A stretch of DNA of 64,000 nt, from contig JBHGNT010000012.1 of the NCBI GenBank assembly GCA_043228905.1, forward strand, positions 20,584,001 through 20,648,000, written 5' to 3'. Below, piece by piece: positions 55,612-64,000 of the stretch. A program made the position numbers and the translations under genes. Below the pieces are notes generated by a model. The model did no database searches and was not told the DNA's origin. It was given only the letters and a program-made list of their open reading frames with translations. The number at the start of each line of letters is the position of its first letter. The first letter of the stretch is position 1. Origin of the DNA: Azolla caroliniana (taxonomy: Eukaryota > Polypodiophyta).

Positions 55612-58600
55612 ATGTCTCGCAAATCGGGGAGTAGCAACAGGTGTGTTTATATTACTTTTTTTGTGTTTAATCCTGTCTTTAGTGATGATTGGGGTTTCTG
55701 ATTGAAATTTCTGATTAGGGTTTTTGTTTATAAATTTCTGATTAGAATTTCTGATTAGGGTTTGTGATTGAAATTTCTGATTAGGGTTTCTGATTAGGGT
55801 TTTTAATTATAAATTTCTAATTAGAATTTCTGAATAGGGTTTCTGGTTACAAATTTTGATTATAGATTAGAATTTCTGAATAGGGTTTTTGTTTATAAAT
55901 TTCTGTTTAGGATTTCTGATTAGGGTTTGTGATTGAAATTTCTGATTAGGGTTTCTAATTTAAATTTTTGATTAGGGTTTTTGATTATAAATTTCTGATT
56001 AGAATTTCTGAATAAGGTTTCTGGTTACAAACTTCTAATTACAGATTTTGATTAGGGTTTCTGATTTCAAACTTCTGATTACATATTTTGATTAGGGTTT
56101 CTGATTTCAAATTTCTGAATACAAATTATGATTAGGGTTTCTGATTTGCTAAGTTAAAGATTTTGCACCATTTTTGTTGTTGTTGATTGGGGTTTCTGAT
56201 TCTCACATATTCTGATTTTGCACTATTTCTGATTTCTGAAATGATATTTCAGATGGCTCATTCCTCCGTATACGAGAGTGCTAAACTTCGCAAAATTTTG
56301 TGGGACAAAGGAGGACTTCCACAACACCTATGGTCTGTCACTCGAGGGTGTTGACCCTGCTGTCCTAAGTGATAAATTGATCAGTGATGTAGACTGGATG
56401 ACAGTATATACAGTGCCTAGAGTCAAAGGCAAGGTCAAGCTGAAGCATGTACGAGCCGACTTGTACGATGACTGCATGAGACTGCACCAGAAAGTTCATC
56501 AGGAGATCCCATTCAACAATGAGTTGTCAGTTTCATTTGCTAGAGCATTTGCATATGAGTACTGCAAAACAGCGAAGGAATCCAGAGACCCTGAAATGTG
56601 TAGGGTAGCTTGGGCAGTCTATGGTGAGACATCGGTAAAAAGATGCCGAAAGATGGGGACCTTGGCACAAAAAATAGACAGATTTTGGAGCATGGCAGCT
56701 GTTGATGCAACTACCGACTCCCAGCAAGACCGGGGGCATACACCACACCGACACCCAAGGAAAGCCAATGTCGATGATACAGGTGAGACATTGGTTAGCT
56801 ATATGCTAAAAAATGTCCATGAAGCCTGTGAGACATTGGCATTTTTTAAGACTGATTTAGAGAAAGCCACAATGGCTTCTGCAATGGAGAGCAAAGTTAC
56901 TTCTGTTGTTACAACAATTAGAAATAAGATTCAGGTAACTATTGTTTTGCTGGTATGTGATTGTGTTATAAATAACGGGTAAAATGTGCTAATCAAGCAT
57001 TATCTGGAATAGGTTGCGCAACAGGAGCTTGAATTAGAGGGGCCACTGGATCCCCAACGTAAAATAGAACTGCAAATAGAGATCCCGGTTCTTTCAATGA
57101 ACCTGGACCTTCTAGGTGTAAATACTGTTGCAGATTACAATTTGGATAAGGTTCAAGTAAGTTAACGATTCCTGAGCAAAGTTGGTGTATCTTTCAACAA
57201 CAAGAATAATTAATCGGTAAATTTCTCTGTTGCGTTGAAGGAACAACACATTCATCAAGAACAGGTAGTTAGCTGCCTTAAGAAGCAACTACATTTTGTG
57301 GATGGAATGGTAAGCACTAGACAGGATTTGGACCTGAACATTCTTGCTCCCTTACCAAATGAAGTAGAACCAGAAAATGATTTATTGACAGTTCAAGCAC
57401 GTTGCATCGCTTGCGGGTTAGGTGTGGAGGACAAAACTGCGTCTTTGTTGGTTCACCTACAACCATGCAACCACACATACCATCTGCTTTGTTTTCAACA
57501 TGCCTGTCGAATTGCTGCATTCTGTTTGGGAGATTGCAGTACAGCTCTACCAAATGAGTGGAGAAAACTAACAGGTATACCATACTGTAGCTAATAAGCT
57601 TAGTCTTTTCTAATTAGCTATCCTACTAGCTAATTAGCTACTGGCAGCTAATGAGCTACTAGCTAATTAGCTATGGTACTAGCTAATTAGCTAGTACCAT
57701 AGTTGTGTAAAAAAGCTAATTAGCTATCCTACTAGCTAATTAGCCACTGGCAACTAATTAGCTATCCTAGTAACTAATTAGCTACTACCATAGTTGTGTA
57801 AAGTAGCTAATAAGCTATCCTAGTAGCTAATTAGCTACTAGCAGCTAATTAGCTATCCTAGTAGCTAATTAGCTACTGGCAGCTAATGAGCTACTAGCTA
57901 ATTAGCTATCCTAGTAGCTAATTAGCTATCCTACTAGCTAATTAGCCACTGGCAACTAATTAACTATCCTAGTAACTAATTAGCTACTGTCATAGTTGTG
58001 TAAAGTAGCTAATAAGCTATCCTAGTAGCTAATTAGCTACTGGCAGCTAATTAGCAATCCTAGTAGCTAATTAGCTATGGTACTAGCTAATTAGCTAGTA
58101 CCATAGTTGTGTAAAAAAGCTAATTAGCTATCCTACTAGCTAATTAGCTACTGGCAACTAATTAGCTATCCTACTAGCTAATTAGCTATCCTACTAGCTA
58201 ATTAGCTATCATAGTAGCTAATTAGCTACTGCCATAGTTGTGTAAAGTAGCTAATAAGCTATCCTAGTAGCTAATTAGCTACTGGCAGCTAATTAGCTAT
58301 CCTAGTAGCTAATAAGCTATCCTAGCTACTACATAGTTGAGAAAGTAGCTAATTAGCTTTCATTGTAGCTAATTAGCTATCCTAGCTACTACCATAGTTA
58401 GTAAAGTAGCTAATTAGCTATCCTAGCTACTACCATAGTTAGTAAAGTAGCTAATTAGCTATCCTAGCTACTACTATAGTTGAGTAAAATAGCTAATTAG
58501 CTATCCTAGCTACTACCATAGTTGAGTAAAGTAGCTAATTAGCTACCATAGTAGCTAATTAGCTATCCTAGCTACTACCATAGTTAGTAAAGTAGCTAAT

Positions 58601-59539
58601 TAGCTATCCTAGCTACTACCATAGTTGAGTAAAGTAGCTAATTAGCTATCCTAGCTACTACCATAGTTGAGTAAAGTAGCTAATTAGCTACCATAGTAGT
58701 TAATTAGCTATCCTAACTACTACCATAGTTGACTAAAGTAGCTAATAAATTAGCTATCCTAGCTACTACATAGTTGAGAAAGTAGCTAATTAGCTATCCT
58801 AGCTACTACCATAGTTGAGTAAAGTAGCTAATTAGCTATCCTAGCTACTACCATAGTTGAGTAAAGTAGCTAATTAGCTATCGTACTAGCTAATTAGCTA
58901 TCCTAATTAGCTATCATACTAGCTAATTAGCTATCCTAGCTTCTACCATAGTTTAGTAAAGTAGCTAATTAGCTATCCTAAATAGCTGCCATGTTATTGT
59001 AGAATCTGGTGGATTAAGGACGGCACATGATGTGTCTGGTGTTGATGATGCTGCAACAGATGAGGATATTACTGCCAACGTGGCTGAAAGTAAGAGTCCT
59101 GTTATCACATCTCCTTCAGATCAGCTCCACCCTATTCTTTTGGAACAGTGTACTGAATTAGGCAACGATGTGAAATGCCATGAAATAGTGGAAAAAACAT
59201 GTAAAACTGAGGTTCACAACAACAGTGTTTATGAACACTTGATGCAACATTTCTTCGAGTCTGAAGACCTTGATTCAAACCCCACCGAGCCCAACTACTG
59301 AAAATGTCCAAACAGATCACTCTGTACTTGAAAAGCTAGTTCAAGAAACGGCTGATGTGCAATTAGCTGTTGAGGCGATGGGAAGGTTGTCGGAGGAGGA
59401 CACACTTGCGCATTGGGTGAAAGAAGCAAGGCTAAATGGGGAACCAACCAGAAAAAGGCTGAAGAAGGGGCCACGATCGGGAACAAGACCAGTTACTCGG
59501 TCAAGGGGCCCAGACGTAGTGGAGCGAAATACTGTTTAG
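55612..59539 (+). CDS. Accessory gene with RING-H2-like finger (five exons)
   Basis: Predicted exons: 55612-55640, 56253-56934, 57013-57156, 57241-57574 and 59003-59539, all with GT-AG introns and consistent phases. The start MSRKSGSSN is shared with copy 1 (MSRRSGCNN), which also shares every splice site. The product would be about 574 residues. Residues 10-237 form a new block (PPYTRVLNFAKFCG, KVKLKHVRADLYDDCMRLHQ). In exon 4, C340, C343, C361, H363, H366, C369, C380 and C384 fit a RING-H2 pattern, except that the last pair is C-x3-C. The last exon ends with a basic RKRLKKGP, a possible nuclear signal. One extra A in the run at 59277-59279 shifts the frame relative to copy 1 and would stop the protein at 59301. 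RING proteins are often ubiquitin ligases, but that role is only a guess here. Confidence 0.65.
55690..56235 (+). repeat. TTTCTGATTAGGG repeats in intron 1
   Basis: Intron 1 of the accessory gene (55641-56252) is built from degenerate units of TTTCTGATTAGGGTTTCTGA and AATTTCTGATTAG. The same intron of copy 1 (12552-13190, reversed) has related units. It has no coding potential. Confidence 0.75.
57586..58985. repeat. Large TAGCTAATTAGCTA palindrome array, accessory gene intron 4
   Basis: The 1.43-kb intron 57575-59002 is almost wholly made of the palindrome TAGCTAATTAGCTA joined by short spacers such as TCCTAGTAGC, ACTGGCAGC and CTACCATAGTTG(AG)TAAAG. Higher-order units of roughly 45-60 bases dominate the second half. 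I judge several dozen palindromes by eye. Splice sites lie outside the array. Confidence 0.9.
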
Positions 59540-59552
59540 TTGGATATGATTG

Positions 59553-62500
59553 CTAGCTTAGGGATTTTGCTAGGGTTTTATGAAGTTTTACTATCCTGTT
59601 GGACAAGTAAAACCTCAGATTGGTTGTTGCTTGATCCACATTATGTAATGGAACTCTATGATGTTGCTTGATCAACCTGGAATAACCGCGAACAACATGC
59701 AGAGATCGCAATTCGGGAATTCCTTGGCACTCCCAGGTCTTCTCCCTATTTACTTCATCTATCTTCACTTCCCAAAATTCACGTTTGATATCTCAGACTT
59801 GCGAGGAATAAACACTTGTGGCACTTGTTGACATATTTGTTCTTAAAAATTCAACTACATGTGATGCACAATTCATGTGCACACCATCTGTCTTTAGTTA
59901 TTCATGGGTAAGTGCCCGCTTTATAACAGCCCCTGCACCATCATGTTCACCTTTACCATGGCCAGACCCAAAAAAATTCCATCTCATCTCCAAACCTGTT
60001 ATAGCAGGATACCTCCCCACAAAATAAAATGGACGTCGAGCCTTGAATTGTGACACAGCTCCGTCAGACCAGACCCAATGTTGAGTAAGCTCGAAACGTT
60101 GAGCTAATAACCACTGCCAATGTAACTTAAAACAATGTTGGACGAACAAGGTATCATGCTTCTTATCATCGGAAATAAAGAAATGAATTACTTTTTTAAC
60201 ATCACCTGAAACTCGAAAATATGTTATGTGCACAAAAATGGTTACCTGAACTGAACACCAATGCATAGATTGAATTTCATTCTGTTGCATGAAAGTATAA
60301 TTCTCTGCGAAATCTACTACTGAGACTACTACATCATTTGGGAAATCAGATATGCAAGTCTTAAACTGATGGGCCTGCCATGAATAAATGAAGTTGTGTT
60401 TAATGAACTTTCCTAGAGATACTACAAACAGAGACACCAAATCCCTTGGTTTAAGCATCTTCCGAACTAGATCCTTTCTTTTACACACCTTTCCTTCGAA
60501 ATTGGTGTTCACTGACTCAAATAACTTCACAGAGATCAATATTTCACTACTCAATTCATTTGGACACCACCTAAATCTAGTAGGGCCACAATCTTGACAT
60601 AAACCCATGACACATTTATGAATATGGAAGATAGCGTCAGTTTCTCTCGGACACAATATTGAATCTAATAAATAACTCATGGAAGAGATAACGTGCTTAG
60701 ATGATTTACACTCCTCTTGCGGGCTTGATCGACAGATTGGGCACCCACATGTGCAAACTGTATTAGTTAGGGATGCGCTATGGTGACGTAGTAGATTAAC
60801 AGAGTCCTTCAGAAAACCCATCTGTACATGGTAAATGCAACAACATGTGTATCGATCCTTTAAGCGTCTCACAAAGTGTGGCTTAAGAGACTCGAATGTT
60901 CATAGTTGAACTTTGATAGTTGGATGCATTCGTTTGAACCTAATAAATAAATCGACCTACGTAATAAAGGGGAATTAGTTATTCTCGTAACTAGCTAACT
61001 ATCCTAGTAGCTAATTACCTATTCTAGTAGATAATTAGCTATCATGGTAGCTAATTAGTTGTCCTAGTAGCTAATAAGCTATCATGGCAGCTAATTAGCT
61101 GTCGTAGTAGCTAATTAGTTATCATGGTAGCTAATTAGCTGCTCTAGTAGCTAATTAGCTATCATGGTGGCTAATTAGCTTTCCTAGTAACTAATTAGCT
61201 GCTCTAGTAGCTAATTAGCGGGTCTAGTAGCTAATTAGCGGGTCTAGTAGCTAATTAGCTATCATGGTGGCTAATTAGCTGTCCTAGTAACTAATTAACT
61301 ATCATGGTAGCTAATTAGCTGGTCTAGTAGCTACTTAGCTATAATGGTGGCTAATTAGCTGTCCTAACTAATTAGCTATCATGGTAGCAAATTAGTTGGT
61401 CTAGTAGCTAATTAGCTATCACGGTGGCTAATTAGCTATCCTAGTAAGCTAATTAGCTATCATGGTAGCTAATTAGCTTTCCTAGTAGCTAATTAGCTGG
61501 TAATAACGAAATAGCAAACTAGCTACCAGTACAACTAATTATCTGGTAGTACCTAAATTAGCTATTGAGAATAGCTAATTAGTTATCATGGTAGTAGCTA
61601 TTGAGAGTAGCCAGTTACCTATGTAGTAACTATCATAGTAGCTAATTAGCTATCATGGTAGCTAATTAGCTTTCCTAGTAGCTAATTAGCTGGTAATAAC
61701 GAAATAGCTAACTAGCTACCATGATAGCTAACTAGCTACCAGTACAGCTAATTATCTGGTAGTACCTAAATTAGCTATTGAGAATAGCTAATTAGCTATC
61801 ATGGTAGTAGCTATTGAGAGTAGCCAGTTACCTATGTAGTAGATATCCTAGTAGCTAACTGAGGTAAATGTAACTGATAAGTTAATTAGCTTTTCTGCTA
61901 ACTGAGCTAATTAACTTTCCGAGTAGAGTCAAAACAAATGTTGAGATAAATGTAAATACCTGAGGTACATCAAGAAGATGAATGGGATGCTCCTCGTATT
62001 GATTTCTTCCAACACGTTTCCTGCATAAATCCTTTTTATTGGGTGAAACCCTACTCTCATTAGTCCAAAACATTGTGATTACATCCTTGATTTCAAATGT
62101 TATGGGTGTCATTGGCTTACATCTTGTAGTTAGCTTTAGTAGACTAGTTCCTTCACCCGAGGAAATTATACGGTTCATTGTATTGTACACTGTTTTTCTA
62201 CTAACACCAATTACCTTAGATAGCTCACTGATGTTTATATCGTCAACATCACTATTAAGTAACATCATTAGACTAGACCTTTTTAAGACAAGATCATCTT
62301 CTGACCTGCTCATGGATACGAAACTATTACGAAGATTATTTACTAAAATAGATGATATGTTTGCATTAAGACCATCACAATCAACTAAGTCCTTTATCGA
62401 TGGATCATTACATATTCCATAAAGTACTACCTTCTTTTCTTCATTGCTGATGTGCTTGGTTTGAACATTGAAATAGTCTACAACCTTTCTCTCTATGATG

Positions 62501-62709
62501 GTAGTCGCATTACTTACATTCTCAGCTAAACTATCCTTACCTTTACTGAGTGTGGCTTTCGTATCCTTCAACAATTGACGATGTTTCCTTTTTTTTTCTG
62601 CCCAATAGTTTCGTATGGCTTGTTGTGTCCTGATAACATCATCCCTATCCTTATGATCATTGAGGGGTAATTCTAAACACCCTTCTTCCCCTTCCATTTG
62701 GTTGGACAT
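59553..62709 (-). pseudogene. Transposase gene, two exons, three in-frame stops
   Basis: Exon 1 is 62709-61960, ending HPIHLLDVPQ at a CAG/GT donor. The intron is 61959-60957. Exon 2 is 60956-59553, starting VDLFIRFKRMHP. Together they make about 717 codons. An HTH lies near residues 157-182 (INISELSKVIGVSRKTVYN). Exon 2 has a Cys/His-rich block (RYTCCCIYH, CTCGCPIC, HKCVMGLCQDCG). Acidic motifs then follow: VVDFAENY (D465), WSDGAVSQFK (D548) and SGHGKGEHDGAGA (E587, D589), a plausible DDE/DDD set. Stops interrupt it at 60900-60902 (TGA), 59898-59900 (TAA) and 59793-59795 (TGA); similarity to the expected layout goes on through each. I know similar SDGA and HGKG..DG proteins as unnamed animal transposase-like proteins, from memory and unverified. 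It is not functional as read. Confidence 0.7.
60975..61905. repeat. TAGCTAATTAGCTA palindrome array, transposase intron
   Basis: Most of the 1.0-kb transposase intron (60957-61959) consists of the palindrome with spacers of the ATCATGGTAGC or TCCTAGTAGC type. A segment starting TTTCCTAGTAGCTAATTAGC (about 61470 and 61670) is repeated with TGGTAATAACGAAATAGC. The spacers differ from those of the other array. Confidence 0.9.
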
Positions 62710-62859
62710 GTTAAAACCCTAAATTTCCAGAAAAAAAAACAAGTATTAAAGATGGCTATGGGCAACAACAATACACAAAAATATTCCACAATACACAAGA
62801 TTAGACACAACAATACACAAGATAATCAATAGACAGAAAAGTTATTGCAATCCAAGACC

Positions 62860-63535
62860 GAACACTAGAGGATTTCACTCCGTTGGATCGAACAGTTGAG
62901 GAGGCGATCCAAGACCGACCAATGGCAACAACTGAGTGTAGAATGTTGCCGTTGGATGAGTGAACTCCGTCAAATCGAAATGTGGAAGCAATCCGGGACT
63001 GGACAGTAGCGGCAACTGAGTATAGAATGATGGCAATGGAGGAGAGAACCCCGTCAGATTGAACAGTTACCGATGATGCTTGGAACGCACATAGAAGGCA
63101 CTTGAGAGTAGAGTGGCACAGAGAAGAGAACCCTGTCAGATTGAACAGTTACCAATGATGCTTGAAAGGCACAGTAGCGGCCCCTGAGTGAGAGTGGAAA
63201 AGAGAAGAGAACCCCGTCAGATTGAATAGCTCTTTGATGATGCTTGGAACGCATAGTAGCGGCCCCTGAGTGTAGAGTGGCAAAGAGAAGAGAACCCCGT
63301 CAGATTGAATAGCTCTTTGATGATGCTTGGAACGCACAGCAACGGCCCCTGAGTGTAGAGTGGCACAGAGAAGAGAACCCCGTCAGATTGAACAACTCTT
63401 TGATGATGCTTGGAATGCACAGTAGTGGCCCCTGAGTGTAGAGTGTCACAGAGAAGAGAACCCCGTCAGATTGAGCAACTCTTTGATGATGCTTGGAATG
63501 CACAGTAGCGGCCCCTCAGTGTAGAGTGGCGGTAG
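62860..63535 (-). repeat. Subterminal tandem repeats, about 83-bp unit
   Basis: Six well-preserved units have GTCAGATTGA at 63053, 63135, 63216, 63299, 63382 and 63465, each with GATGATGCTTGGAA.GCAC and GTAGAGTGGCA. Two or more diverged units lie to the left. They are between the transposase start and the right terminus, so they may form its promoter or transposase-binding sites. Small minus-strand frames here are repeat artefacts. Confidence 0.85.
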
Positions 63536-63856
63536 GTGGACTCGATAGGGTTTAGCAACAATGGTAGCAACTAACCCACAGTACTCAACTAGAGATGGCC
63601 TACGTGATGTGGCAAAGGATCATGCATAATAGACCTAGGAATTCGATATATAATTTATGGTACACATTTATGGTGCACACCAATTTATGTTGCACATTTA
63701 TGGCACTCATTTACATATGTAATGAAAACACTCTAGTATTTTCAATGGTAGTTTTTTGCATACTTAATTTATTAATGATGGCTTTTTACTAAAATGACTA
63801 TTTATCAATGGTAGCTTTGTGCATAGCTAATTAGCTATGTCAAGGACATAGCTAAT
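63536..63856. other. AT-rich right end of transposon copy 2
   Basis: No gene is seen. The palindrome TAGCTAATTAGCTA recurs at 63824-63837, and ATAGCTAATTG at 63848-63858 borders the terminal repeat. Confidence 0.6.
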
Positions 63857-63881
63857 TGTTTCCACTCGCATGCTTTCACCC
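63857..63881 (-). repeat. Right terminal inverted repeat, copy 2
   Basis: Read inward from 63881 it is GGGTGAAAGCATGCGAGTGG and on to AAACA, matching the left terminus at 24 of 25 positions (A to G at the fifth). Confidence 0.9.
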
Positions 63882-63885
63882 ATGC

Positions 63886-64000
63886 GCCTAAATAGACTGT
63901 TGCCGGAGAAGACCGGCCCACGCCTACCCTTCGTCCTCCGGATTGCCATTCACCCCGAACCGGTCATCCTCGTGCCGCTTTTTGAACGCTTTGATCCTTT
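63886..64000 (-). pseudogene. Gypsy B pol, C-terminal end
   Basis: The minus strand from the window edge reads RIKAFKKRHEDDRFGVNGN before a TAG. This is the integrase tail of the gypsy-1 type (compare GKRVKIFKKRTDDK of gypsy-1 near 3075). It places gypsy B in the autonomous family whose LTRs gypsy A resembles. The rest lies beyond the window. Confidence 0.65.

Larger units (their letters stand above)
55129..63885. mobile_element. DNA transposon copy 2 with 4-bp target duplication (ATGC)
   Basis: The element is 55133-63881 (8,749 bp), flanked by ATGC at 55129-55132 and 63882-63885. It carries 25-bp terminal inverted repeats differing at one base. The gypsy sequence on either side joins smoothly when the element and one ATGC are removed. 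It contains two convergent genes, each with a repeat-filled intron, and 83-bp subterminal repeats on the right. The ends begin GGGT, which together with a 4-bp duplication does not match hAT (8 bp), CACTA (3 bp), Mutator (about 9 bp), PIF/Harbinger (TWA) or Tc1/mariner (TA). Confidence 0.85.

Noticed and set aside
55690-56235. Telomeric repeat tract (GATTAGGGTTTCTGA)
   Set aside because: Units only contain an isolated TTAGGG and have a longer irregular period. It is an intronic minisatellite shared with copy 1.
57586-58985. CRISPR-like repeat array
   Set aside because: Units are a short palindrome with irregular spacers, lying within an intron of a plant transposon. There are no cas genes and the unit length varies.
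62860-63535. Small minus-strand frames with repeated CVPSII and NLTGFSS motifs as a repeat protein
   Set aside because: The frames come from the 83-bp DNA repeats, change register between units and lack a consistent start.

Overview
The window is plant nuclear DNA. The evidence is Ty1/copia and Ty3/gypsy elements of plant type, a UDP-glycosyltransferase with a plant PSPG box and a short phase-1 intron, and GT-AG introns. The species cannot be named from sequence alone. Nearly everything is transposable element, much of it nested. The only convincing host gene is a two-exon UGT86A-like glycosyltransferase at 27954-29733.

Layout. 1-1044: 5' end (gag and 5' LTR) of a minus-strand copia element inserted in a gypsy pol gene. 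1045-5082: 3' part of that gypsy pol, then LTR, short remnant, LTR. 5083-8110: decayed copia. 8111-13717: rearranged, truncated copy 1 of a DNA transposon. 14590-18386: decayed minus-strand copia pieces. 18387-21504: copia with gag, protease and linker. 21505-23523: minus-strand copia gag with its LTR. 23524-33141: sparse DNA holding the UGT gene and several local duplications. 33142-38762: complete, very young copia with matching LTRs and target duplication. 40344-43234: decayed copia. 43235-45475: gypsy LTR and gag. 45480-46057: another gypsy integrase piece. 46058-54395: gypsy D (gag, protease, start of RT), carrying a copia LTR and a complete gag-only gypsy A (48875-54143). 54396-64000: 3' end of gypsy B, into which copy 2 of the DNA transposon (55133-63881) has inserted.

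The most unusual system is that DNA transposon. Copy 2 is 8.75 kb with 25-bp terminal inverted repeats and a 4-bp target duplication (ATGC); the interrupted gypsy lines up across the insertion. It holds two convergent intron-containing genes. The plus-strand gene is predicted to encode about 574 residues with a RING-H2-like zinc finger. The minus-strand gene is a roughly 717-codon transposase with an HTH, Cys/His clusters and acidic motifs of DDE type, now broken by three stop codons. Each gene has an intron filled by an array of the palindrome TAGCTAATTAGCTA, which also lies just inside both ends. Copy 1 shares both genes in decayed form and also carries an FCP1/NIF-phosphatase-like pseudogene that copy 2 lacks.

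Relative order of events on the right: gypsy D is older than its inserts gypsy A and gypsy B, and copy 2 is younger than gypsy B. Coordinates, splice sites and stop codons were read by eye; family assignments are from motif recognition, not database searches.
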